Assembly: GCF_024704385.1 (NCBI RefSeq) | Contig: NZ_JAJDFX010000002.1 | Location: 3,968,001 to 4,032,000 of the forward strand | Length of the DNA: 64,000 nt | Direction: 5' to 3' | Source: Cellulomonas sp. P24 | GTDB taxonomy: Bacteria; Actinomycetota; Actinomycetes; Actinomycetales; Cellulomonadaceae | Shown: positions 1 to 8,716 of the stretch, in pieces | Position numbering within the stretch: position 1 is the first letter of the stretch | Layout of the letters: every line of letters begins with the position of its first letter | Notes under the pieces: generated by a model | Database searches by the model: none | The model's input: the letters and a program-made list of their open reading frames with translations, nothing else | What the model was told of the DNA's origin: nothing | Made by a program: the position numbers and the translations under genes

Positions 1-1092
1 TGCATCGGCTGCCGCGTCCTCGAAGGGGCCGTCGGCGACGTCGATCCCCGAGACGCCCTGGAGGGGCAGGAAGACGGCCACCGGACCTGTCGCAGCGGCG
101 AGCTTCGTCGCGATGGACGTCCCGAGCGTGGCCATCTCGCTCGCGGACGTCCGCATGAGGGTGACCGTGGGGTTGTGCACGAGGAACCGCCGCCCGGCGA
201 AGCTCGCGGGGATGGTCGCCTCCGGCCCGAAGTTGACCATGTCGAGCGCGCCGACGCTCACCACCTGAGGCAGACCCATTCGCCCTGCGGCCTCGAGGCG
301 GTGCGGCCCGGCGGTCAGGACCCCGCCGACGAGGTCGTCGGCCAGCTCGGTGGTGGTCAGGTCGAGGACCCCCGCGAGGAAGCCGGCCTCGGCGAGCGCC
401 TCCATCGCCTTGCCACCCGCGCCCGTGGCGTGGAAGACGAGAACCTCGTAGCCGAGCTCGGTCAGCCGGGCCCGCGCCTCGTCCACCGCAGGGGTGGTCA
501 GGCCGAACATCGTGGCGCCGATCAGCGGCTTCTCGTCCTCGGCCGGCGCGTCTGCGGTCGCGGCGTAGTGCTTGGCCATCGCGGCGATCGCCGCGACGGC
601 GTTGCCGAACACGCGCCGGGAGATCGAGTTGATCCCCGAGACGTCCACGACCGAGTACATGAGCGTCACGTCCGAGACGCCGACGTACGGGCTGACGTCG
701 CCCGCGGCCATCGTCGAGACGAGCAGCTTCGGCACACCGACGGGCATCGCCTGCATGGCCTTGGCGGCGACCGAGGAACCCCCGGAGCCGCCGACGGCGA
801 GGAGGCCATCCGCCTGGCCCTCGTCGACGAACCGCTTGACGAGCACGGCCGCGCCACGGGCCATGACTCTCATGCTCGCCCCGCGATCGCGTGCGGCGCG
901 GAGCTCCTCGAGGTCGTCACCCGCAGCGGCAGCGACCTCGGCGGGAAGGACGTCGGCGATGCCGTGTCCGTCCGAGAACACCCCTGCATCGATCAGGAGC
1001 GTCTCGCATCCCTCGTCGCGGAGCCGGTCGCGCAACCACGCGTACTCCTCACCCTTCGTGTCGAAGGTTCCCAGCAGGATCACTGTTGCCAT
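1..1092 (-). CDS. Tm-1-like ATP-binding (UPF0261) protein, 3' end cut by window
   Basis: The minus strand reads without a stop from an ATG at 1092 to the window edge, giving 364 residues. The protein opens MATVILLGTFDTKGEE, the typical start of the Tm-1-like/UPF0261 family. Family members have an N-terminal nucleotide-binding half and a C-terminal half related to TIM-barrel enzymes, and are usually a little over 400 residues, so a short C-terminal part is missing. Glycine-rich stretches such as GGSGGSS fit nucleotide binding. The plant homologue Tm-1 binds a viral replicase; bacterial roles are poorly known and I assign none. The gene is divergent from the MocR regulator at 1267, a layout that often means local control. 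Confidence 0.85.
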   Translation of the reverse strand, partial: MATVILLGTFDTKGEEYAWLRDRLRDEGCETLLIDAGVFSDGHGIADVLPAEVAAAAGDDLEELRAARDRGASMRVMARGAAVLVKRFVDEGQADGLLAVGGSGGSSVAAKAMQAMPVGVPKLLVSTMAAGDVSPYVGVSDVTLMYSVVDVSGINSISRRVFGNAVAAIAAMAKHYAATADAPAEDEKPLIGATMFGLTTPAVDEARARLTELGYEVLVFHATGAGGKAMEALAEAGFLAGVLDLTTTELADDLVGGVLTAGPHRLEAAGRMGLPQVVSVGALDMVNFGPEATIPASFAGRRFLVHNPTVTLMRTSASEMATLGTSIATKLAAATGPVAVFLPLQGVSGIDVADGPFEDAAADA

Positions 1093-1266
1093 CGAAGTCA
1101 ACCTCTCCGTCGGAGCGCAGTCTCCGATGACTGCCGCGTCCGTGCCTCAGCATCCGCGCGCGCACGGGTCGCCGCCCACGCCAGTTCGGCGCAAGTGGAT
1201 CGCTGGGCCTCGACCGGTGCCCCCTAGCATCAGGACCAGCGCACTACCCGATCCGAGGAGGCGACC

Positions 1267-2679
1267 GTGCCCACCCGCTCAGCCGACTCGCACGTCGAGG
1301 TGGCGACGCTGTGCCGCCTGCTCGGCGACTGGCCGGAAGCCGGCCGCACGCTTCCCGACGCGCTGGCTGCGGCGATCGGGGAGCTCATCGACGAGAGCGT
1401 GCTGCGCGACGGTGCGATCCTGCCCTCCCAGCGTGTGCTGGCCGATGCGCTCGGGGTCTCCCGGGTCACCGTGGCCGAGGCGTACGACCTGCTGAGCGCC
1501 GAGGACCTCCTGGCGACTCGGCAGGGCTCGGGCTCGCGCGTCCGCAGTCGCACCGGAGTCGGGTGGTTAGGAGCGAGCAACGCGACCGAGGGGCGACTCG
1601 CCTCGCACACCGGGCACGAGAACCGCTCGATCGATCTCACGAGCGGCGCACTCCCGGGGCTGCCGATGGTCGCCGAGGCGCTCGCCTCGCTGCGCGAGGA
1701 GGACCTCGGTGACCTCGTCGCCGGGGACGGGTACTTCCCGGCGGGGCTGCCTGTGCTGCGCGAGGCCATCGCGGCCCGGTACACGCGCGACGGCTGGCCC
1801 ACGGAGCCCGACGAGGTCCTGGTCACCGGTGGTGCCCAGCAGGCGGTCTGGCTCATCGCCCACACCTTCGTCTCCTCCGGCGACGAGGTCGTCGTCGAGG
1901 AGCCCACCTACCGGGGGTCTCTCGAGGCCTTCCGCGCCTGCGGCGCCCGACTCCTGCCTGTCCCCATGGGACCGACGGGCCTCGACGTCGCGCACCTCGC
2001 CCGGCTCCTGGAGAGCCGGCGTCCCCGCCTGCTGTACGTCCAGCCCATCGGGCACAACCCGACGGGGGTCAGCATGCAGAGCGCGGACCGTGGTCGGCTG
2101 GCCGAGCTGGTGCTCCGGCACCAGGTCCTCACCGTCGAGGACTCGTGCACGACGGACGTGCTCCTCGACCGGAGCACCCACCGGGCGCCGTGGGGCTCGC
2201 TCCTTCCGGGTGGCCCCGTGCTCACGGTCGGCACCGCCTCCAAGCTCCTCTGGGGCGGACTGCGCATCGGGTGGATCCGCGGCTCGCACGGCGCGATCGT
2301 CCGACTCACCGAGGCCCGCAAGGCCGTGGACATCGCCGGACCGGTGCTGGACCAGCTCGTCACCGCCCGGCTCCTGGCCAGGGCGGACGAAGCCCTTGCC
2401 CAGAGGCATGCCCAGCTGGCTGCGGCGCTCGATGAGGCGAGCCGCGTCCTCGCCCAAGTGCACCCGCACTGGACCTGGACGCCGCCCAGTGGCGGCACCG
2501 GGCTGTGGGTCGACACCGGCACGGACGCCGTCGCGCTCGCCGAGCGTGGACGACGGCGCGGGGTCAGGGTCGTGCCAGGGCCGACCTCCTCGGTGTTCGG
2601 CGGCTTCGGCACGCACCTGCGGCTTCCCTACTGGCATCCCGCCGACCAGTTCCGCGAGGGCCTGCTGCGACTGAGGTGA
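1267..2679 (+). CDS. MocR/PdxR-type regulator (GntR HTH + aminotransferase fold)
   Basis: This 470-residue protein has an N-terminal GntR winged helix (about 25-90, with LPSQRVLADALGVSRVTVAEAY) joined to a class I aminotransferase-like domain (about 110-470). The PLP-lysine region is visible as TASKLLWGGLRIGW. MocR proteins are transcription factors whose aminotransferase domain binds PLP or amino-acid derivatives as the signal. The GTG start is chosen because a strong GAGGAGG lies at 1256-1262. It is divergent from the UPF0261 gene, with about 170 bp between them, so that gene is a likely target; the ligand is unknown. Confidence 0.9.
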   Translation: MPTRSADSHVEVATLCRLLGDWPEAGRTLPDALAAAIGELIDESVLRDGAILPSQRVLADALGVSRVTVAEAYDLLSAEDLLATRQGSGSRVRSRTGVGWLGASNATEGRLASHTGHENRSIDLTSGALPGLPMVAEALASLREEDLGDLVAGDGYFPAGLPVLREAIAARYTRDGWPTEPDEVLVTGGAQQAVWLIAHTFVSSGDEVVVEEPTYRGSLEAFRACGARLLPVPMGPTGLDVAHLARLLESRRPRLLYVQPIGHNPTGVSMQSADRGRLAELVLRHQVLTVEDSCTTDVLLDRSTHRAPWGSLLPGGPVLTVGTASKLLWGGLRIGWIRGSHGAIVRLTEARKAVDIAGPVLDQLVTARLLARADEALAQRHAQLAAALDEASRVLAQVHPHWTWTPPSGGTGLWVDTGTDAVALAERGRRRGVRVVPGPTSSVFGGFGTHLRLPYWHPADQFREGLLRLR

Positions 2680-2867
2680 GCAAGGCCTCGACCTGACGTC
2701 GGCCGTCTGGGTGACGGCTCCGTCCTGGTCGGTCGAGGTGTGCGTGCTCATGACAGTCGCCACCGCACACTCCTGGGCCTGGTGCGACTCGTGCGGGCCG
2801 CAGTCGACGCGCGGCTCGGTCAAGGGATACTGGGTGCCAGCAACGTCCGCTCGACAAGGAGTCAACC

Positions 2868-3809
2868 GTGCCCCAGGGAACTGTCCGCTGGTTCGATGCT
2901 GAGCGGGGGTTCGGCTTCCTCTTCCTCGGGGACGGGACCGAGGACCTGTTCGTGCACGCGTCCGAGATCGTCGGCGGCGACGGGCCGAGGGTGCTCCGAG
3001 AGGGGCAGGTCGTCGAGTTCGAGCTGGGCGAGGGGGACCGCGGCCCGCAGGCGCGCCGCGTCCGGGTCACGGGGGATGTCGCCCCCGACGCGCCCGTGGG
3101 CGTGCTCGGCACGGTCTCCTGGTACGAGCCGGGCAAGGGGTACGGCTTCATCACGCCCGACGGCGGTGGCGCCGAGATCTTCGTGCACAGCTCGGCCATC
3201 GTGGGGGGCGGCGTGATCGCGGAGGGACAGCGGGTGGCGTTCCTGGTCGTCGACGGGGAGCGGGGGCCGCAGGCGGACCACCTGCTGCGGCTCGGGGCCG
3301 AGGCGGCTGGGCGACCTGTGGCGTCCGACGGAGCGGACGGCACCGTGTCCTGGTACGACGCGGACAAGGGTTTCGGGTTCGTGACTCCCGACGTCGGCGC
3401 CGACGACATCTTCGTCCACGTCCGGTCGCTCCCTGGGGGGCTGACCGAGCTCGTCGAGGGTGATCGCGTGACCTACGACGTCGGCCAGAGCGAGAAGGGG
3501 CTCCAGGCCCGGAACATCCAGCTCGTGCGCGGCTCGGCTCCACGGGACGCCCACGTGGCTCCTGCGCGCGGTCGGTCGGGCCCGCCGGCGGCGTCAGCCG
3601 GGCCTGTGCACGGCGGCGAGGGCGTGGTCGCGCGCTACGACGCGGAGCGCGGGTTCGGCTTCATCACCCCGGATGCGGGGGGCGCGGACCTGTTCGTGCA
3701 CGTGTCGGTCGTCCGTGGCGCCGAGTCGCTGCAGGAGGGTGATCGGGTCCGGTTCAAGGTGCGGCAGAGCGATCGAGGACCGCAGGCCGACAGCGTCGAG
3801 CTGCTCTGA
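2868..3809 (+). CDS. Four-domain cold-shock (CSD) protein
   Basis: The 313-residue protein consists of four cold-shock domains at about 4-68, 80-146, 157-222 and 251-313. Each repeats the RNP1-like K/RGFGF or KGYGF and the RNP2-like FVH motifs ([52 protein letters not shown]). Ordinary bacterial CSPs are single ~67-residue domains that bind single-stranded RNA or DNA. A tandem array should bind longer or several single-stranded sites. A proline/alanine linker near 225-245 separates domain 4. The GTG start follows an AAGGAG. It is monocistronic and ends in a strong hairpin. Its exact role is not predictable. Confidence 0.9.
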   Translation: MPQGTVRWFDAERGFGFLFLGDGTEDLFVHASEIVGGDGPRVLREGQVVEFELGEGDRGPQARRVRVTGDVAPDAPVGVLGTVSWYEPGKGYGFITPDGGGAEIFVHSSAIVGGGVIAEGQRVAFLVVDGERGPQADHLLRLGAEAAGRPVASDGADGTVSWYDADKGFGFVTPDVGADDIFVHVRSLPGGLTELVEGDRVTYDVGQSEKGLQARNIQLVRGSAPRDAHVAPARGRSGPPAASAGPVHGGEGVVARYDAERGFGFITPDAGGADLFVHVSVVRGAESLQEGDRVRFKVRQSDRGPQADSVELL

Positions 3810-3816
3810 GAAAGGG

Positions 3817-3841
3817 ATGGCCGGCGCGCGGCGCCGGCCAT
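3817..3841 (+). terminator. Hairpin terminator of the CSD gene
   Basis: A perfect 11-bp inverted repeat (ATGGCCGGCGC, loop GCG) begins 8 bp after the stop codon. It is followed by TCTTC rather than a long T run, as is common in high-GC actinobacteria. Confidence 0.75.
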
Positions 3842-3916
3842 CTTCGGGGCCGTCGGTAGCGCGAAGGCTTGCTCGCGCCCGCTCGTGCGACGAGCCGGTG
3901 TCTCGACTAATGAGAT

Positions 3917-3947
3917 GCGGCGCGTTCCCATGTGGGAGACGCGCCGC
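3917..3947 (-). terminator. Hairpin downstream of the tRNA-Val 3' end
   Basis: A 9-bp perfect stem (GCGGCGCGT/ACGCGCCGC) continues inward with TCCCA/TGGGA. It lies 15 bp beyond the CCA end of the minus-strand tRNA-Val fragment, so it is probably the terminator of the original tRNA gene and belongs to the chromosome side of the junction. Confidence 0.6.
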
Positions 3948-3962
3948 TGACCTGCACCAACA

Positions 3963-4007
3963 TGGTGGGCGATACTGGGATCGAACCAGTGACCTCTTCC
4001 GTGTCAG
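3963..4007 (-). other. tRNA-Val(GAC) 3' fragment, probable island attachment site
   Basis: Read on the minus strand, these 45 bases match the 3' part of an actinobacterial tRNA-Val: the complete anticodon loop CTGACAC (anticodon GAC), the 3' anticodon stem strand, variable loop, T arm (GGTTCGATCCC), acceptor strand and encoded CCA. The match stops at the 5' edge of the anticodon loop. There the sequence becomes unrelated, and no D arm or 5' acceptor strand is present. Fragments from anticodon loop to 3' end are the normal att core of tyrosine-integrase elements that insert in tRNA genes. The orientation places the chromosome to the left and the element to the right. The intact copy should lie at the other end of the island and is not seen in this window. 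Confidence 0.8.
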
Positions 4008-4587
4008 TCATCGGAACGACGTCCGCCTGTGTCCGGCGGCGTCCGTCTGGGCTGGTCACGCAGGTTGCGCGTCCGCGGACGGACGTCCGCGGACGGGGCC
4101 GGTCGTCGGCGGGTTGCTACACGCGTTGCTGTCAGCGTCTCGGCCCTTGGGGTCGAGGTACCAAGCGGGTCGTCGTGCATGGTTATGCAGACGGGTCGTG
4201 CGGGCGGCTCGGGGCTGCACGGTCGTCGACAATCGCGACCTCGGTGGTGTCGCTGCACGGAACCCCACCGCGGTCGGCGGGCGCTGAGTGGGAGACCTGC
4301 CGTTCCCAACCGCATCGGGGCCCCCCGTGCACCGGCCGCGTTGACCCCCGCCACGTCTGGTGCCCGGGGTGTGATCGCGTCGTCGCGGCGGTCGAGTATC
4401 TCAGCGTCTCCGGGCAACGTTCAGTGCGCTCCCAGGTTGTAGGCGGATATTCGTCAACTGCGGGCAGCCCAGGCGGTTCGAATCGAGATCCGCACGGCGA
4501 AGCAAGGGGTGACCATGGACGTGGGGGTTGCCTCGCGCCTTGATGGCAGCTGGTTCAGGCTGCCGCGGGTCAAGTCCCCGGGGCGTG
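4008..4587. other. Gene-poor stretch inside the island edge
   Basis: No convincing gene is seen in these 580 bases. The long open frames here are antisense to the tRNA fragment or are GC-driven. The only clear structure is a doubled palindrome at 4071-4094. Such repeats beside an att core can be integrase arm sites, but no island integrase is visible nearby. Confidence 0.5.
4071..4094. repeat. Tandem copy of a 10-bp palindrome
   Basis: GTCCGCGGAC is perfectly palindromic and occurs at 4071-4080 and again at 4085-4094, 64 bp inside the tRNA-Val fragment. It could be a protein-binding site of the integrated element. This is visible in sequence; the function is a guess. Confidence 0.6.
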
Positions 4588-4619
4588 GTGTGTGACGGCT
4601 TCCGCGTGATCTTCGATGG

Positions 4620-4849
4620 TTAGGCGCTGAGCGCCGGGAGCTGGTCGGTGGTCACCTCCGGGGCGTTCTCGGGCAAGGCGGTCAGCCGTGATCGGCCGAG
4701 GACGTCCAGGGCGAGGTAGCGGCGTCCTTCGGCCCATTCGTCGTGCTGCTCAGCCAGCACGGCGCCGACGAGTCGGATGATGCTGGTGCGGTCGGGGAAG
4801 ATCCCCACGACGTCGGTGCGCCGGCGGATCTCCCGGTTCAGGCGCTCGT
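4620..4849 (-). pseudogene. IS256-family transposase, C-terminal fragment
   Basis: The minus strand encodes about 75 residues beginning [19 protein letters not shown] and ending at a TAA at 4620-4622. This is the conserved C-terminus of IS256/mutator transposases, after the catalytic glutamate region. It has no start of its own. Upstream it abuts the terminal repeat of the two-recombinase element at 4850. It continues the reading of the middle fragment that ends IWSNNP near 8005. Confidence 0.85.
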
Positions 4850-6844
4850 TTAACCGGCTCTCGTGGGCGGGGCAAGGGCTGGGGGGTTCTCGGTGCGTGG
4901 GCGGAGCCGGTCGAGGTGGTGCTCGATGGCGGTCGCGGCGCGGTCGTGGCGGGCTGCTTCGGAGGCCCATCCTCGGGCTTCGGCGTCGGTCTGCAGGGCG
5001 CGGATGTCGGCGACCTGGTCGGTCAACGCTGCGGTGAACTCGGCGGCTGGGGTGAAGTGGTCGCAGGTCTCGCAGATGTTGGCGTAGGGGCAGGCGCCCT
5101 GGGCCTGGTGGCGCGAGCAGTACCCGTTCCCGAGCCGGGTCTTGAGCATCTCGGTGCCGAGCCAGGCGATCTTGTCGGGCACGATCGGGCGTCCGACGGG
5201 GGTCAAGGTGAGCTGGCGTCGGAGCTTGCCGATCGACTCGTCGTAGGCGGCGCGCAGGGTCGGGGAGGCCAGGGTGGCGTAGCGGATCGTCATCTCGGGG
5301 GTCACGTGCCCGAGCAGCGCCATGAGGGCTTGCAGCGACATGCCGGCGTTGGCAAGGGCAGTCGCGTAGGTGTGGCGCAGCTGGTGGGGGGTCACGACCA
5401 GCACCTGTGCGCCGGGGCCGTGCAACTGGGCGTCGCGGGCGGCGGTCAGCAGCCCGTTGCGCAGCCTCGTGGCGCCGAGCCGGTGGCCGTGCTCGGTGAA
5501 GAAGAAGTCGGTCGGTGCGCCGGTCCGCGGATGGGGCACGGGTCGGTGCTGCCCGCGGGTCGCGGCCCATTGGTCCAGAGCGGTGAGCGTGTCGTGGTCC
5601 AGGGGGACCATGCGTTCGGTGGCGAGCTTGCCGAGCGGGACACGCAGCCAGGTCCCGGCAGCGGCGTAGTCGACGACGGCGTCGAGCTCGAGGTCGAGCA
5701 GTTCCCCGATGCGCAGGCCCGCGCCGCGCAGCACGGTCAGCCCGGTGCGGGCGAACGGGTCGTCCAGTTGGGCAACGGCGCTCATCAGTGCGGCGTCGAT
5801 GTCGGGTGCGAGGGCGCGGGGCAGGGGACGGTCGAGCTTGGGGATGTCGGCGGCGAAGACGAGTCGGCGGGCCGGTGCCTGGTCCCAGCCCCAGGCGGTG
5901 ATGTCGTCCAGGAGGTTGCGTAGGGTCAGGACGGTGGAGGCGGCCACGGACCGGGAGATGGTGCGTCCGGTGCCGGCGGCGGCTCGTTGCCCTCGCCAGC
6001 CTCGGGTCTGGTTCCAGGCCAGGAAACCCTCGACGTGCTCACGGCGCAGGTCGGCGAAGGTTCGCAGGTCGCGGTGGTGGGTGGTGAGGTATTCCGCGAC
6101 CGGCAGGAGGTCGTTGACCAGGGACTCGACTGACTTCGGGCGTAGCACGGTGGCGCGCGTGCGCACGTAGCGCCCGATCACCTCGCGGATCGGTTCGGCC
6201 ATGGCGACGGCGTCCAGACGCTGCTCGAGGCTGCGGGCCCAGGGCCGTCGTCTGGGTGGGTCGTTCACGATGTGGGCCTGGAACAGGATCTGACGCAGGC
6301 TGGCCAGTCGGCACCGGTAGGCCTTCTTCGTCGAGGCTGGGATCGTCACGCTCGAGTGGAGTGCAGCGTCGAAGTCGTCGATCACCGCGCTCGTGACCTG
6401 GCTGACGGCGCCCCCGTGCCAGGCGAGGATCACCGCGAGGCACTCACCCAGCACGGTCTGGACCCATGTCTGGGTCCAGCCCAGTGTCGCGCCGCCCGTC
6501 CGGGCGGCGGTGAAGCCGCCCGGGTCTCGGGCTTCGATCGTGGCAGCGAGGCCGGTGAGGTTCTTCGCCCCGGCCAGGTCCAGGTCCAGGCGCACGAGCC
6601 CAGCGCCGATGGCGTGGACGAGGAAAGGCCATGCCCCGGTCCGGCGCAGGTCCTGCACCCGGACGCCGGTAGGCAGATCCATCCAGGCGGTCAGGTCGCC
6701 CGCGGTGGTCAGGAACGTGCGGGCGGCGCGCAGCCGGTCGCGTCGGGCCCGGTCGGACAGCTCGAGGGTATCCAGGTGATCGACGTAGTCCCCGAGAAGA
6801 TCGTGGTCGCCAGCGGTCGCGATGCGCGCGACGGCGGCGCTCAT
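4850..6844 (-). CDS. Tyrosine recombinase, TnpB-like (long)
   Basis: This 664-residue integrase has its catalytic domain at about 350-545. The first arginine is in [15 protein letters not shown], the H-x-x-R box is [13 protein letters not shown], and the second histidine and nucleophile tyrosine lie in [16 protein letters not shown]. After the tyrosine comes a tail with a cysteine/histidine cluster ([19 protein letters not shown]), probably a zinc site, as in the long recombinase of Tn554-type elements. The long N-terminal part should bind DNA ends. The ATG at 6844 overlaps the stop of the partner recombinase, so the two are translationally coupled. The stop lies in the element's terminal repeat. 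Confidence 0.9.
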   Translation of the reverse strand: MSAAVARIATAGDHDLLGDYVDHLDTLELSDRARRDRLRAARTFLTTAGDLTAWMDLPTGVRVQDLRRTGAWPFLVHAIGAGLVRLDLDLAGAKNLTGLAATIEARDPGGFTAARTGGATLGWTQTWVQTVLGECLAVILAWHGGAVSQVTSAVIDDFDAALHSSVTIPASTKKAYRCRLASLRQILFQAHIVNDPPRRRPWARSLEQRLDAVAMAEPIREVIGRYVRTRATVLRPKSVESLVNDLLPVAEYLTTHHRDLRTFADLRREHVEGFLAWNQTRGWRGQRAAAGTGRTISRSVAASTVLTLRNLLDDITAWGWDQAPARRLVFAADIPKLDRPLPRALAPDIDAALMSAVAQLDDPFARTGLTVLRGAGLRIGELLDLELDAVVDYAAAGTWLRVPLGKLATERMVPLDHDTLTALDQWAATRGQHRPVPHPRTGAPTDFFFTEHGHRLGATRLRNGLLTAARDAQLHGPGAQVLVVTPHQLRHTYATALANAGMSLQALMALLGHVTPEMTIRYATLASPTLRAAYDESIGKLRRQLTLTPVGRPIVPDKIAWLGTEMLKTRLGNGYCSRHQAQGACPYANICETCDHFTPAAEFTAALTDQVADIRALQTDAEARGWASEAARHDRAATAIEHHLDRLRPRTENPPALAPPTRAG

Positions 6845-7899
6845 GACCGTGCCCCGCTCATCACGGCCCGGGCGGCGGCGTACTCGGCCGCCAGGTGCTC
6901 GATCGACAGGTGCACGTAGGCGGCGGTGGTCTGCGGGCTGACGTGGCCCATCAGGTCCCGCAGCGCGAGCAGGTCGATCCCCGCTGCGGCGAGCTCGGTG
7001 CCGTAGGTGTGCCGCAACCTGTGGGGGCGAACCCGGATCGCACCGGAGGACGCCCGGTGGCGGCGGAACAGACTTCGCAGCGCCGCCTCACCCATCGGGC
7101 GCCCGGCGCCCGGGCCCCGCAGGACGACGAAGGCTTCCGGGGTGGCCAGACCGAGGGGCCGCTCCAGGCGAAGATAGGCGCCGAACTCGGTGAAGAAAGC
7201 CGCATCGATAGGGACGACGCGTTCCTTGGCGCCCTTGCCGACCACCCGCAGGCGCCGTCGGCCAGTATCGATGCTTTCCAGGAGCAGCCCGCGGACCTCG
7301 GCCGAACGCAGTCCGCCGAGCAGCATCGCGAGCACCATCGCCCGGTCCCGGTGAGTGCGCAAGCTCCCCAGGAACTCCTGGACCTGATCCATCGGCAGGG
7401 ACTCAGGCAACTGGCGCGGTTGACGCACCAAGCGACCACCACCACGGGCACGTCCAGACCCGAGATGGCCGAGCAAACCCCCAGGTGCTGGCCTGGCTCC
7501 GGCGCCCCGCCGCGGCGTCGGGACCGGGTTCTGCGCCCGGGCCCCCGTCATCACCTGATACTCGAAGAACGCGCGGACCGCTGCGACACGCCGGTTCACC
7601 GAGGACGGCGCCGCGCCCGGGCGCCGCAACGCCACGACGCCGCCGGCCTGGCCCGGTCGGCGCACCCCTTGGACGTCGATCCACTCGAAGATGTCCGTCG
7701 GGCCCACGTCCGCCACCAACAGGTCCCGCCCACCGATGAACCGAGCGAAGTTCAACAGGTCGTAGGCGTAGGCCCGCACCGTCGCAGGCGAGAAGCCCCT
7801 GCCGGCCAGGTGCCCCAGGAACGCGTTCACCTCCCCGACGCCAACCCAGCCACCGCTCAACTCGTGCCCGCCGTCAGTACGTCGCACCCGCAATTCCAT
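6841..7899 (-). CDS. Tyrosine recombinase, TnpA-like (short)
   Basis: This is a 352-residue phage-integrase-family protein. A SAM-like N-terminal domain (about 20-130) precedes the catalytic domain: arginine in LLGGLRSAEVRG, PHRLRHTYGTEL, LMGHVSPQTTAAYVHLS. All R-H-R-H-Y residues appear present. The ATG at 7899 has GGGAGGGG just upstream. It is the first gene of a two-gene operon and should act with the long recombinase to excise and insert the 3.15-kb element. It is probably not the integrase of the whole island, because the element's own ends lie immediately outside the pair. Confidence 0.9.
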   Translation of the reverse strand: MELRVRRTDGGHELSGGWVGVGEVNAFLGHLAGRGFSPATVRAYAYDLLNFARFIGGRDLLVADVGPTDIFEWIDVQGVRRPGQAGGVVALRRPGAAPSSVNRRVAAVRAFFEYQVMTGARAQNPVPTPRRGAGARPAPGGLLGHLGSGRARGGGRLVRQPRQLPESLPMDQVQEFLGSLRTHRDRAMVLAMLLGGLRSAEVRGLLLESIDTGRRRLRVVGKGAKERVVPIDAAFFTEFGAYLRLERPLGLATPEAFVVLRGPGAGRPMGEAALRSLFRRHRASSGAIRVRPHRLRHTYGTELAAAGIDLLALRDLMGHVSPQTTAAYVHLSIEHLAAEYAAARAVMSGARS

Positions 7900-8004
7900 G
7901 ACCCCTCCCCTCGCCAGCTCCCCGCAGGATCCGCCCGCCCCGACCCGAGCCCGGGCAGCCTCACGCCGCCAGCGCCAACGTGTCGCCCGAGAACCGGTTA
8001 ACAG

Positions 8005-8371
8005 ATATGGGGTTGTTGGACCAGATCTGGCGCCAGACCTCCTTGGGGAACGCGGTGAACGCGAGGAGGTCCTCCCGGGCGGCCTCGAGGTGGTTGCCGA
8101 CCGTGGGGAGCTTGTCGGCGACGGCGTCCAGGAGCCGGTCGAACTGGGCGTGGACCGCGTCGGTGTCGACCTGGTCGCAGACGCTGTGGAGCATCGTCTT
8201 GACCCATGGCCAGGACGACTTGGGGCAGGTCGACATCAGGTTCGCGGCGTAGTGGGTGCGGCAGCGTTGCCAGCTGGCGCCGGGCAGGGTCGCGCCGATC
8301 GCGGCGACCAGCCCGGAGTGGGCGTCGGAGGTCACGAGCTTGACGCCGGTCAGGCCGCGGGCGGTCAGGTC
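8005..8371 (-). pseudogene. IS256-family transposase, middle fragment
   Basis: The minus strand encodes about 120 residues from TARGLTGVKLVTSDAHSGL to KEVWRQIWSNNP. It includes the conserved SDAHSGL block holding a catalytic aspartate. It fits between the N-terminal piece at 20045-20704 and the C-terminal piece at 4620-4849. Its 5' edge ends in the 9-bp target duplication of the Tn552-like transposon, and its 3' edge meets the two-recombinase element. Confidence 0.85.
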
Positions 8372-8402
8372 TGTGACTTCTGCCGGTAGATGGCGGTGTT
8401 CT
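8363..8402. repeat. Left target duplication and terminal repeat of the Tn552-like transposon
   Basis: GGTCAGGTC (8363-8371) is followed by a TGTGAC-starting 31-bp terminal repeat at 8372-8402. It equals the right end at 26 of 31 positions, including the last 12 (TGGCGGTGTTCT). Further TGGCGG-type copies at 8415-8420 and 8456-8467 look like extra transposase-binding sites. Confidence 0.85.
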
Positions 8403-8716
8403 CTGGGCGACCGATGGCGGCTCGCTGTGCCGTCGATGCGGCGGCCGCCGCTCACTGGCGGTGTCCTGCTGGCTGTCTTCGGCGGGACATCGCGACAGAC
8501 GGTGCTTGGTTAGCCGTTGCTGGGAATCGGACCGACGGTGAACCGCCCAATCAGTCCTTGGTATCACCCTAGCCAGTCCAGGTAGACGCCCGTGGTCCAC
8601 GCGATGGCCCGGTGGCTCCGCGAGCAAGGCGGCGCCGATGATCAGCCCTTCCGGGTCCCTGTGTGCCACACCCAGGTGCGCGGGGTTGCTCGAAGTGGCG
8701 CCCGTAGGATCGGGAC
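8403..8716. promoter_or_regulatory. Left end of the transposon and promoter of the DtxR-family gene
   Basis: No gene is seen in these 314 bases. The first 65 hold repeated TGGCGG-type motifs, likely transposase sites. At the other end a TAGGAT box (8705-8710) sits 6 bp before the ATG at 8717 without a Shine-Dalgarno sequence. The DtxR-family mRNA is therefore probably leaderless. Confidence 0.5.

Larger units (their letters stand above)
4850..8001 (-). mobile_element. Two-recombinase element (Tn554 TnpA/TnpB-like) inserted in the IS256 transposase
   Basis: This 3.15-kb unit carries only two tyrosine recombinase genes, which overlap by ATGA. Its ends share an inverted TTAACCGGYTCTCG (left end from 4850, right end at 8001 read on the minus strand). 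The left repeat contains the TAA stop of the second gene, so the unit is fully packed. It separates the IS256 residues IWSNNP and ERLNRE, which are adjacent in intact relatives. Tn554 encodes a TnpA of about 361 and a TnpB of about 630 residues plus a small TnpC. No TnpC is seen here. Short unmatched bases at the junctions fit the imprecise core exchange of such elements. Confidence 0.75.

Noticed and set aside
175-1227. Long plus-strand frames over the UPF0261 gene
   Set aside because: They are antisense shadows caused by high GC; the minus-strand frame has clear family homology and codon bias.
3932-4543. Open frame reading MVGDTGIEPVTSSV next to the tRNA fragment
   Set aside because: This is the well-known translation artefact of the strand opposite a tRNA 3' end; it has no ribosome-binding site or family beyond that.
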